From Acinetobacter sp. A47 (GTDB lineage: Bacteria; Pseudomonadota; Gammaproteobacteria; Pseudomonadales; Moraxellaceae), in assembly GCF_000805455.1 (NCBI RefSeq), contig NZ_JSUS01000032.1, forward strand, positions 248,001-312,000: a stretch of 64,000 bases of DNA. Direction: 5' to 3'. Under the pieces are notes generated by a model. The model was not told where the DNA came from and ran no database searches. It saw only the letters and a list, made by a program, of their open reading frames with translations. Shown piece after piece: positions 15,891-24,403 of the stretch. Within the stretch, counting starts at the first letter, position 1, and each line of letters begins with the position of its first letter. The position numbers and the translations under genes are program-made.

Positions 15891-15908
15891 ATACAGACAT
15901 GTATGTAT
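15891..15908. promoter_or_regulatory. operator-like palindrome upstream of the epimerase gene
   Basis: ATACAGA-catg-TATGTAT, one mismatch. About 60 bp downstream is GCATTTTATAGTTTG, which also follows the P3 site. The next gene rightward is the epimerase at 16140, so either it shares this control or a peptide gene was lost here. The rest of 15749-16139 shows nothing else. Confidence 0.4.
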
Positions 15909-16139
15909 ACATAAATTTATTGAATTGAAACGTAAAACAAACAGTGTAAATATTATGCATTTTATAGTTTGTTTCTAGATTTAATTTACTTTTTAATGGG
16001 TTGGCACAGGTTTTTTATTATGACTGGTTAGAATAAAAGAGTTTTACAAGCATTTATTTAAAATAATTGAGTTGATTTGTAGGAAATAGAAGATTGCTAA
16101 AATGGATTCGTCCATTTTAGGTTTAACTATATTTAAATA

Positions 16140-17198
16140 ATGGTAAATAAATATATGAAAGTGTTGATAACTGGAAGCAGCGGTAACTTAGGAACGGCTT
16201 TAGCTATTGTTTGTAAAAATAAAGGTTTTAAGGTAGTAGGAGTTGATAAAAGAGCTTCTAACGAAACCACTCATGTTGGTGAAATTAATGACGAAGCCTT
16301 TATCAACAATTGCATGAAAGGTGTAGATATAGTTTTTCATACAGCTGGCTTACATAAACCACATGTCGCCACACACTCTATTCAGGATTTTATTGAAACT
16401 AATATTTGGGGAACATGTGTTTTACTAGAAAGTGCTAAAAATAATAATGTTAAATCATTTATATTTTCTAGTACTACCAGTGTCTATGGAAGTGTTTTAT
16501 CACCGGATCAAAATTTGCCATCAATCTGGATAGAAGAATCTACTAAAATTGAGAGCAAAAATATTTATGGCTTAACAAAACTCAGTGCCGAAGAGCTATG
16601 CAGACTATATTCTCTGGACAAGAAAATGAAGTGTATAGTCTTGAGAAATTCTAGATTTTTCTATGAAGATGATGATAGTAAATTTGTTAGAGATAACTAT
16701 GATCAAGATAATGTTAAAGTAAATGAATTACTCTACCGGAGAGTAGATATAGAGGATGCTGTTCAGGCACATTTAAATGCTGCTTTTGAATATAAAGGCG
16801 ATGAATATTTTGATAAATTTATTATTAGTAGTACAACACCATTTCAGCGAGATGATTGTAAAATTTTAAATTTAAACCCTAAAAGCGTTATGATGAGGTT
16901 GCATCCTAATTACTTAAAAATATATAAAAAAAAGGGATGGAAATTATTTCCAAGATTTGACAGGGTTTATGATAATGCAAGAGCTAGAAAATATCTAAAC
17001 TGGGAACCTAAGTACACATTCGCATATGCACTTGAATGTCTGGAAAATGGGAAGCCTTTTAAAAGCGCTCTAGCTGAAAGAGTGGGGTGGATTCAATATC
17101 ATGAAAACACTTTTTCTGATATGCCATATCCTGTATATGAAGATAATATAATTTCATATGCCAGCAGTATACATAAATATGAGACTAGCCCTATGTAA
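16140..17198 (+). CDS. NAD-dependent epimerase/dehydratase family protein
   Basis: The 352-residue protein is an extended short-chain dehydrogenase: Rossmann motif GSSGNLG near residues 12-18, acidic residue after the second strand (GVDKRA), and catalytic Tyr-x3-Lys in IYGLTKLSAEE near 142. A preceding SSTTSVYG supplies the catalytic Ser/Thr. Such enzymes modify nucleotide sugars. The coding sequence is very AT-rich compared with the window's metabolic genes, suggesting transfer. A start at the internal ATG 16155 is equally plausible. The acyltransferase gene 135 bp downstream may act on the same product. Confidence 0.82.
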   Translation: MVNKYMKVLITGSSGNLGTALAIVCKNKGFKVVGVDKRASNETTHVGEINDEAFINNCMKGVDIVFHTAGLHKPHVATHSIQDFIETNIWGTCVLLESAKNNNVKSFIFSSTTSVYGSVLSPDQNLPSIWIEESTKIESKNIYGLTKLSAEELCRLYSLDKKMKCIVLRNSRFFYEDDDSKFVRDNYDQDNVKVNELLYRRVDIEDAVQAHLNAAFEYKGDEYFDKFIISSTTPFQRDDCKILNLNPKSVMMRLHPNYLKIYKKKGWKLFPRFDRVYDNARARKYLNWEPKYTFAYALECLENGKPFKSALAERVGWIQYHENTFSDMPYPVYEDNIISYASSIHKYETSPM

Positions 17199-17208
17199 AA
17201 ATTATATC

Positions 17209-17236
17209 AATGGTCACTTTTGTGACCATTTCCTTT
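17209..17236 (+). terminator. terminator after the epimerase gene
   Basis: AATGGTCAC / GTGACCATT stem with a 4-nt T loop, 10 nt after the stop; weak T-tract. Confidence 0.65.
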
Positions 17237-17333
17237 AAATTTAAATAATATGTAAAAAGTATTTTTTTAACCTCCAAAATAAATACTTCTTGTTTTAAAT
17301 TAATGTTTAATCTTATCGATTTTACATTCTACT

Positions 17334-18332
17334 GTGAGTTTAATTGTGTCAACTAGAATACATTGGATAGATAATTTAAGAGGTTTTTTTATTGTATTGT
17401 TGGTTATATTTCATTGGTTTTATTTCACTCCTATAAATATTAATGAATATACATATAACCTACTTTCTGATTTTATTAGGTTTTTTGATCCTTATAGAAT
17501 GGAGGTGCTATTTTTTATATCAGGACTAATTGTCTATAAGGGCGTTAAAAAACCTTTTGATGTTTATATTTCTGGAAAAATAAAATTTATAATTTATCCT
17601 TTTTTTATTTGGAGTCTAATTTACTATTTTGTTAATTTTCTTGCCCTAGATAAAAAAGAATTATCGGAGTGGGCACTGGATATGCTTTTTGGTCAAATTG
17701 GTGTAACTTGGTTTCTATACGCTCTTTTTATTTTTTTCTTAATTATTAGAGCTGTTAGAAAAATTAATTCTTTCTTTGTTTTATTCATTTCCATTACATT
17801 ATGTATAATATTTAAATGCATTGATTTACCTAAGTTTATGGATGTTGGCTTTGTAAGTTTTGCAGATTTCTTTTATTATTTCACCTTCTTTTATCTGGCT
17901 GATCAACTAAGCTTGTATGGTATTAATATTTCTGAAAAATCAAAGAAAAAAGGTTTTTTTATTTTGTCAATAATTTGCCTTTTAATTGTATCTTTTTTTA
18001 ATTTTTATTTAAATCTTTATAAAACAAATCCTGCTTATTTGCCATTTGTCTTATTCTCTATTCCGTTGTTTGTCTTAATTTTTTCTTGTTTCTTGAATAA
18101 AAAGGATAGCTTTTTGAACCATTTTGGCGTTAATTCTATGGTTTATTATTTATCTCACTTAGCTTTTCTACTTTTGTCTTTAAAGTTTATTAAAATGAAT
18201 AATCAATCAATTCTTTTTCCAATAACAATGTTATTTATCTCTTTTTTAGGTCCATATATTTTAATAAAACTGAAAGAAAAGATAAATTTTATTAATATCT
18301 TATTTGAACCACCAATTATAAAAGGTAAATGA
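17334..18332 (+). CDS. acyltransferase 3 family membrane protein
   Basis: The 332-residue protein has about ten membrane segments and the family's N-terminal motif (R-x-x-W-I-D-N-L-R-G, with a later LLVIFHWF carrying the conserved His), then FFISGLIVYKG. These enzymes O-acylate surface sugars or peptides at the inner membrane. It begins with GTG at 17334 (GTG 17346 also possible). It is extremely AT-rich, like the epimerase gene before it, and both may modify a surface glycan. The terminator after it resembles that of P1. Confidence 0.8.
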   Translation: MSLIVSTRIHWIDNLRGFFIVLLVIFHWFYFTPININEYTYNLLSDFIRFFDPYRMEVLFFISGLIVYKGVKKPFDVYISGKIKFIIYPFFIWSLIYYFVNFLALDKKELSEWALDMLFGQIGVTWFLYALFIFFLIIRAVRKINSFFVLFISITLCIIFKCIDLPKFMDVGFVSFADFFYYFTFFYLADQLSLYGINISEKSKKKGFFILSIICLLIVSFFNFYLNLYKTNPAYLPFVLFSIPLFVLIFSCFLNKKDSFLNHFGVNSMVYYLSHLAFLLLSLKFIKMNNQSILFPITMLFISFLGPYILIKLKEKINFINILFEPPIIKGK

Positions 18333-18342
18333 TAATCCGCAT

Positions 18343-18366
18343 GAGCCCTCTAAGGAGGGCTTTTAC
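18343..18366 (+). terminator. terminator of the acyltransferase gene
   Basis: AGCCCTC-taag-GAGGGCTTTTAC, 11 nt past the stop; nearly the same element as at 4703-4730. Confidence 0.8.
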
Positions 18367-18431
18367 AATTATGGTCAAACGTCTTGTAGCTGCAGTAACC
18401 ACTGTTGCCATGAACATGAATAAGTACTGCT

Positions 18432-18565
18432 GAATGCGAACCGCACTTAAAAAATCTTTCATCACCGCTTTCTTGATTCATTTTTTTCATCTTTAGAATA
18501 AGATTTTCACCTATTCTTTTACTGTCAGATCGGCTAACTCAAATCTCAGCCCAATAAAAGATATT
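18432..18565 (+). repeat. diverged direct repeat, right copy
   Basis: Matches 7516-7645 in the same orientation. The remainder of the 18367-18682 gap holds no gene I can support. Confidence 0.55.
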
Positions 18566-18682
18566 GTGAAAATTTTGTGAAGGTGAAATTTTCACCAACA
18601 AAAGAACCGAGCAAAAAACTGGAAAATTCTATAAAATAGTCAGCATTATTCACTTTGATTTAAAATCTGGCATCTGATATAA

Positions 18683-19285
18683 ATGACTGATATAGAAATA
18701 GAAACTCATCCACTTCAACCATTTTTACCTTCCAATGCCAAGCTTTTAATGCTGGGCAGTTTTCCGCCGCCACAAAGCCGCTGGAAGATGAATTTTTACT
18801 ATCCTAACTATCAAAACGATATGTGGCGTATCTTTGGTCTGATTTTTTTCCAAGATAAAAATCATTTTTTAGACTTGCCGAATAAAAATTTTAAAGAACA
18901 ACAGATTCGTGACTTTTTAACCCATATCGGTGTAGGAATATTTGATACGGCATACCAGATTAAACGCTTACAAGGGAATGCATCGGATAAATTTTTAGAA
19001 ATTGTCACGCCGACAGATTTATCAAAGCTACTCGAACAAATTCCCATGTGTCATACCATCATGACCACAGGTGATAAGGCCACCGATACGCTGATGCAGC
19101 ATTTTCCTGATCAGCCTGTCAAACCCATGATTGGTCAATCTGTACAGGTAAAACATCTGGACCGGGAACTGAATTTGTATCGTCTGCCTTCCTCATCGCG
19201 TGCCTATCCTTTAGCACTGGAAAAGAAAGCAGAAGTATACCAACAATTTTTTGAGAAAATTGGCTTGTTATCGCCCTCATCGTGA
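18683..19285 (+). CDS. uracil-DNA glycosylase superfamily protein
   Basis: The 200-residue protein opens with LLMLGSFPPPQSRWKMNFYYPN, matching the active-site loop style of the Mug/TDG-like branch of the uracil-DNA glycosylase superfamily, and continues NDMWRIFGLIFF and VGIFDTAYQIKR. Closing LPSSSRAYPLALEKKAEVYQQFF matches the second substrate-binding loop. It may remove damaged bases or act as an uncharacterised hydrolase of this fold. It is the first gene right of the AT-rich accessory region and shows normal composition. Confidence 0.75.
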   Translation: MTDIEIETHPLQPFLPSNAKLLMLGSFPPPQSRWKMNFYYPNYQNDMWRIFGLIFFQDKNHFLDLPNKNFKEQQIRDFLTHIGVGIFDTAYQIKRLQGNASDKFLEIVTPTDLSKLLEQIPMCHTIMTTGDKATDTLMQHFPDQPVKPMIGQSVQVKHLDRELNLYRLPSSSRAYPLALEKKAEVYQQFFEKIGLLSPSS

Positions 19286-19421
19286 ATCTGTAAATTCCTT
19301 ATAATATAGTAATTTCAAGCTATGAAGCATAAAAACCTGTTCAACTGTACCAGCTTGTTAAAATTTATCTTGCAATCGCAAGGCTGGATTTAACTACAGT
19401 AACCTTATTTAAGACTGATAA

Positions 19422-20978
19422 TTACATCATCCATTCCACCGGAAAATAAGCAACCAGGTGCATGGTAAACCGCTGGAATCGGGTGCTTTCAGGATCATGG
19501 TGATGCTGAATCACTTCGCCACCTTCCTTATGTTCATACCAGACAATATTGCCGTTTTTATCCAGTTTAAGCTGATAAGCCACTTGTAATAAATGCTGGT
19601 CTAGCATCGCGGTGATCTGGTCTTGTAAATGGTCAGATTCAACCACCAAACCAACTTCAGTATTTAAACGGGCAGAACGCGGATCAAAGTTAAATGATCC
19701 GATAAACACCTTTCCATCCACATCAAAAAACTTGGCATGCAAACTTGAACGGTTTTTACCTTTGACCGGAATTACACTGCCCGTAGCAATTTCATACCAG
19801 GTTCGTTTTTTACGTTCAATGTTTGGCTTAAACTCATACAACTGCACACCGTTTTGTAAGAGGGGCTTACGATACTGGCTATAAAAAGAGTGAACCACAG
19901 CCACATCATTGGCCACCAGACTATTGGTTAGTACCCGCACCTTGATACCATTTTGGGACAGTTGATTCAGATAAGCTGTGCCACGCGCAGTCGGTACAAA
20001 ATAGGCCGAGACCAGTTCCATATGCTGCTCAGGTTTACCCATAATTTTAAGGACCTGCGAGTACAGTAACTGTGGTTCTTTTGCCTGTCCGCGTGCCTTA
20101 TCGGGATGATCAGCCACAAAATGTGCTTTAGCCCACTGGATTGGATAGTTCTGTAGACGTAGCTTTAAGTAATCCTGTGCTGCTTCAAGTTTATCTTCGG
20201 TTGGTGTATTGACCTGATCCAGCTTGTTAAAAACGTGTCTCAGGTTCTCGAGCTGCTGAACCGTTGCATGACCCAACAACTGTTCAGTAGAGTAGCTTAG
20301 CGGATGATTCCAGAACTCATCAAAAACATCTTCGGCCCGTTCTACCGCCTTGCCATAGAATAAAATGTCCATGTCACTAAACTGGAATTGTTCACCGGCA
20401 TCAAAATACTCACTGCTGATATTGCGCCCACCGGTGACGGCGATTGAATGATCTGCAAGTGTAAGCTTGTTATGCATGCGATGGTTAATCTGTTTTAACC
20501 GGAACAGATAGTCAAGAAAGCGGAGATGCCTGAATTTATAAGGATTGAAAATCCGGATTTCAAAATTTGGATGCTGGGCCAGGGCTTTTAAGGTCTTGTC
20601 CAGTTTTATGCCATTCTGGTCATCAATCAATAGACGGACTTTAACGCCGCGATCTGCTGCATTCAGCAGCTCGTGCAACATCATGTTGCCTATGGCATCG
20701 TCATTCCAGATATAATATTGTAAATCAAGCTGATGTTTGGCATTTCTGATCAAGTGAATGCGCGAGGCAATACTTAAAAATGCATCATCCAAAGCCAAAA
20801 AAGCGGTTAAACCGTTTTCAATATTTAGATCGGCCTGTGGGTCATTCATCCACTTTGTTTTAGTAGTTTGCAAGGAATTACTCCGATCATGATTTTCATT
20901 GGGTGGTAAAGCACAGCCACCAATCCCCAATACGATAACAAGTGTCACCCGTTTAAAGTGATATAAATTCTTTATCAT
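19422..20978 (-). CDS. phospholipase D family lipoprotein (cardiolipin synthase C-like)
   Basis: The 518-residue protein has a lipoprotein signal with lipidated Cys22 (VLGIGGC) and two phospholipase D motifs, HNK-x4-D at residues 169-176 and HAKFFDVDGKVFIGSFNFD around 410-428. This arrangement is typical of ClsC-like phosphatidyltransferases of Gram-negative bacteria, which make cardiolipin from phosphatidylglycerol and a second phospholipid. A ymdB-type partner gene is not adjacent. It is monocistronic and divergent from the formaldehyde dehydrogenase gene. Confidence 0.85.
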   Translation of the reverse strand: MIKNLYHFKRVTLVIVLGIGGCALPPNENHDRSNSLQTTKTKWMNDPQADLNIENGLTAFLALDDAFLSIASRIHLIRNAKHQLDLQYYIWNDDAIGNMMLHELLNAADRGVKVRLLIDDQNGIKLDKTLKALAQHPNFEIRIFNPYKFRHLRFLDYLFRLKQINHRMHNKLTLADHSIAVTGGRNISSEYFDAGEQFQFSDMDILFYGKAVERAEDVFDEFWNHPLSYSTEQLLGHATVQQLENLRHVFNKLDQVNTPTEDKLEAAQDYLKLRLQNYPIQWAKAHFVADHPDKARGQAKEPQLLYSQVLKIMGKPEQHMELVSAYFVPTARGTAYLNQLSQNGIKVRVLTNSLVANDVAVVHSFYSQYRKPLLQNGVQLYEFKPNIERKKRTWYEIATGSVIPVKGKNRSSLHAKFFDVDGKVFIGSFNFDPRSARLNTEVGLVVESDHLQDQITAMLDQHLLQVAYQLKLDKNGNIVWYEHKEGGEVIQHHHDPESTRFQRFTMHLVAYFPVEWMM

Positions 20979-21077
20979 TTTTATCGTGAAATGTTGTCTA
21001 CTTATGTAAAGATAGCATCACATCTACTTGAAGATGCTGAATATCAGCATAAAATCAGTTAACTGTTACAAACATAA

Positions 21078-22217
<1,140 letters not shown>

Positions 22218-22233
22218 AACCTCAAATGATGCA

Positions 22234-22269
22234 ATTTGATGATGTGTCATGCATCATCAAATTTTTTTA
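22234..22269 (+). terminator. terminator of frmA
   Basis: ATTTGATGATG / CATCATCAAAT, perfect 11-bp stem with a 7-nt loop and seven T residues. Confidence 0.9.
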
Positions 22270-22489
22270 TAAAACCATGAAGAATAAACAATAATTTTTA
22301 TCCATAAGCACTATACAAAAGAAGTGCGCCAAATCTGTTCCAGTTTTTAGCTGATTTTGACTGAATGTGCTGAGTTATAGCGCATTTGCCTGAGTATCTG
22401 ATTTTTTTAAGATACATTTTCTTGATATAAATCTCTTATTTTTCATCCAAAATCAATCAAGCTATTGATTTATAAAATTAAAATAATTT

Positions 22490-22505
22490 TGGCACAGTTT
22501 CTGCA
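22490..22505 (+). promoter_or_regulatory. sigma-54-type promoter of the urea amidolyase operon
   Basis: TGGCACAGTTTCTGCA has GG and GC dinucleotides exactly ten bases apart, the invariant -24/-12 spacing of sigma-54 promoters. Its place about 50 bp before the first gene and the nitrogen-assimilation role of the operon fit. The -12 element is imperfect (CTGCA rather than TTGCA). Confidence 0.6.
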
Positions 22506-22519
22506 TTTATCAATTCAAA

Positions 22520-22531
22520 CTTGTATACAAG
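22520..22531. promoter_or_regulatory. GntR/FCD-type operator
   Basis: CTTGTATACAAG is a perfect 12-bp palindrome of the form recognised by many FadR/FCD-type GntR regulators. It is just after the expected transcription start, where a repressor would block transcription. The operon's own GntR gene at 28016 is the natural candidate. Confidence 0.6.
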
Positions 22532-22546
22532 ATGGGATTCATAAAA

Positions 22547-24385
22547 ATGCATCAACTAGAAACTTTGGGCTGGACTATTTCTGAATGGCAAGCCGCATAT
22601 CTTAAAAAAGAAATTCAGCTGGATATTTTAAAAGAACTGGTAAGCGCAATTGACCCTGATGATGTTGCCTGGATTTCTGTTGCTAGCCCAGAAGTACTGG
22701 AACAACAAATCCGGTCGTTACAGCAACGGACTCAGGATGCGGACAATCTACATAAACAATTCCCCCTATATGGTGTGCCATTTGCTGTTAAAGACAATAT
22801 TGATGTTGCAGGCTTTGTTACGACCGCTGCCTGTAAGGCGCTCAATACGGTTGCGACGCAAGATGCCGAAAGCGTTCGTTTACTCAAGCAAGCCGGTGCA
22901 ATCGTGATTGGCAAGACCAACCTGGACCAGTTTGCCACAGGTCTGGTTGGCACACGCTCACCCTTTGGCGCCGTACCCAACACCTTCAAACCAGAGTATG
23001 TGTGTGGCGGTTCAAGTTCCGGTTCGGCCAGTGTGGTGGCAAGAGGTTGGGTGCCATTTTCACTGGGCACCGATACCGCTGGTTCAGGACGTGTGCCAGC
23101 TGCCTTTAATAACATTGTCGGTTTAAAGCCAACCAAAGGCCGTTTTTCCAATCGAGGCCTGTTACCTGCGGTTAAAAGCATTGACTGTATTTCTATTTTT
23201 GCATTGACGGTTACAGATGCTGAACGGGTAGCCGATCAACTAGAAGCCTATGATGCATTGGATAGCTATTCACGTCCGCATCCAAAAAATGTCCCTGCAC
23301 GTTTCTCCAGTAAACTGAAATTTGCCATTCCAGCTCATTTGAATTTTTATGGTGATGTACAGTCAGAAAACGCCTTCCACAAAACCCTGCAATTACTGGA
23401 AAGTTTAAATGCAGAAATCACCCCGATTGATTTTTCTGCTTTTGAGCAACTGGCAGCCCAACTTTATCAAGGCCCCTGGGTTGCGGAGCGCACGGCGGCT
23501 GTTGCTGATCTGCTGAAAAACAATGCCGTAGATATTGATCCGACGGTTTTAGAAATCATTCAACAAGGTGAAAAATATACTGCGGTGGATGCCTACAATG
23601 CTGAATATTTAAAGCAGGACTTAAGCCGAAAAATACAAACCAAGCTGGCTGATTTTGATGCCTTGATCGTACCAACTGCACCGACGATTTATCGCATTGA
23701 ACAAATGCAACAGCACCCGATTGAATATAACGCGCATTTCGGGACTTATACCAATTTCACCAACCTTGCCGATTTAAGTGCCTTGGCATTACCGGCAGGC
23801 TTTAGAGCAGACAACTTACCCTTTGGTATTACCTTGATTGCACCTGCCTGGCATGACGCAGCGCTAGTGCATTTCGGCAAAGCCTGGCAGAACTATCTGG
23901 CACTGAAACTCGGTGCTTTAGATAAGCCTTTGTCTGCAAATACAGCAACTTTACTGTCTCCTCATCATATTCGGGTAGCGGTTGTCGGGGCGCATCTAAC
24001 CGGCATGCCACTCAATTTCCAGCTCACCACACGTGATGCGGTTCATGTCGAAACCACCAAAACTTCTCAGAATTATGCACTGTATGCCTTGAATGGCACC
24101 GTTCCCCCCAAACCGGGATTAGCTCGCCAGCAAGATGGGCAAAGCATCATTGTCGAGCTTTGGGATATACCTGCAGTACGCTTCGGTGAGTTTGTGGCAG
24201 AAATTCCAACGCCATTGGGCATGGGCAATGTCGAACTGGAAGATGGCCGTTGGGTGAAAGGCTTTATTTGTGAACCCTATGGCTTAGGCGATGCCGAGAA
24301 TATCAGCCATTTTGGCGGCTGGAGAGCCTATATCCAGCATCGGAACAGTCAAGCAGATCAGCAACTCGCCCATACAGCCATTTAA
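22547..24385 (+). CDS. atzF: allophanate hydrolase
   Basis: The 612-residue protein hydrolyses allophanate to ammonia and carbon dioxide, the second half of ATP-dependent urea degradation. It has an amidase domain with catalytic Lys (FAVKDNID), cis-Ser (GGSSSGSASVVARG) and nucleophile Ser (TDTAGSGRVP), then a C-terminal domain from about 470. The frame is open from ATG 22532, but that codon abuts the GntR operator; TGGGA at 22534 suits ATG 22547, which I choose. Urea carboxylase follows after 18 nt. Confidence 0.93.
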   Translation: MHQLETLGWTISEWQAAYLKKEIQLDILKELVSAIDPDDVAWISVASPEVLEQQIRSLQQRTQDADNLHKQFPLYGVPFAVKDNIDVAGFVTTAACKALNTVATQDAESVRLLKQAGAIVIGKTNLDQFATGLVGTRSPFGAVPNTFKPEYVCGGSSSGSASVVARGWVPFSLGTDTAGSGRVPAAFNNIVGLKPTKGRFSNRGLLPAVKSIDCISIFALTVTDAERVADQLEAYDALDSYSRPHPKNVPARFSSKLKFAIPAHLNFYGDVQSENAFHKTLQLLESLNAEITPIDFSAFEQLAAQLYQGPWVAERTAAVADLLKNNAVDIDPTVLEIIQQGEKYTAVDAYNAEYLKQDLSRKIQTKLADFDALIVPTAPTIYRIEQMQQHPIEYNAHFGTYTNFTNLADLSALALPAGFRADNLPFGITLIAPAWHDAALVHFGKAWQNYLALKLGALDKPLSANTATLLSPHHIRVAVVGAHLTGMPLNFQLTTRDAVHVETTKTSQNYALYALNGTVPPKPGLARQQDGQSIIVELWDIPAVRFGEFVAEIPTPLGMGNVELEDGRWVKGFICEPYGLGDAENISHFGGWRAYIQHRNSQADQQLAHTAI

Positions 24386-24403
24386 TTTTTAGGGGAAATC
24401 ATC

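Noticed and set aside
18350-18490. Reverse-strand frame of about 46 codons with several His and Cys residues across the right direct repeat.
   Set aside because: No ribosome site or signal peptide, overlaps the acyltransferase terminator, and the left repeat copy does not preserve the frame.
22218-22489. Possible guanidine riboswitch before the urea carboxylase operon.
   Set aside because: I could not find the conserved stem pattern of a guanidine-I element; the region looks like plain AT-rich upstream DNA with a sigma-54 promoter at its end.
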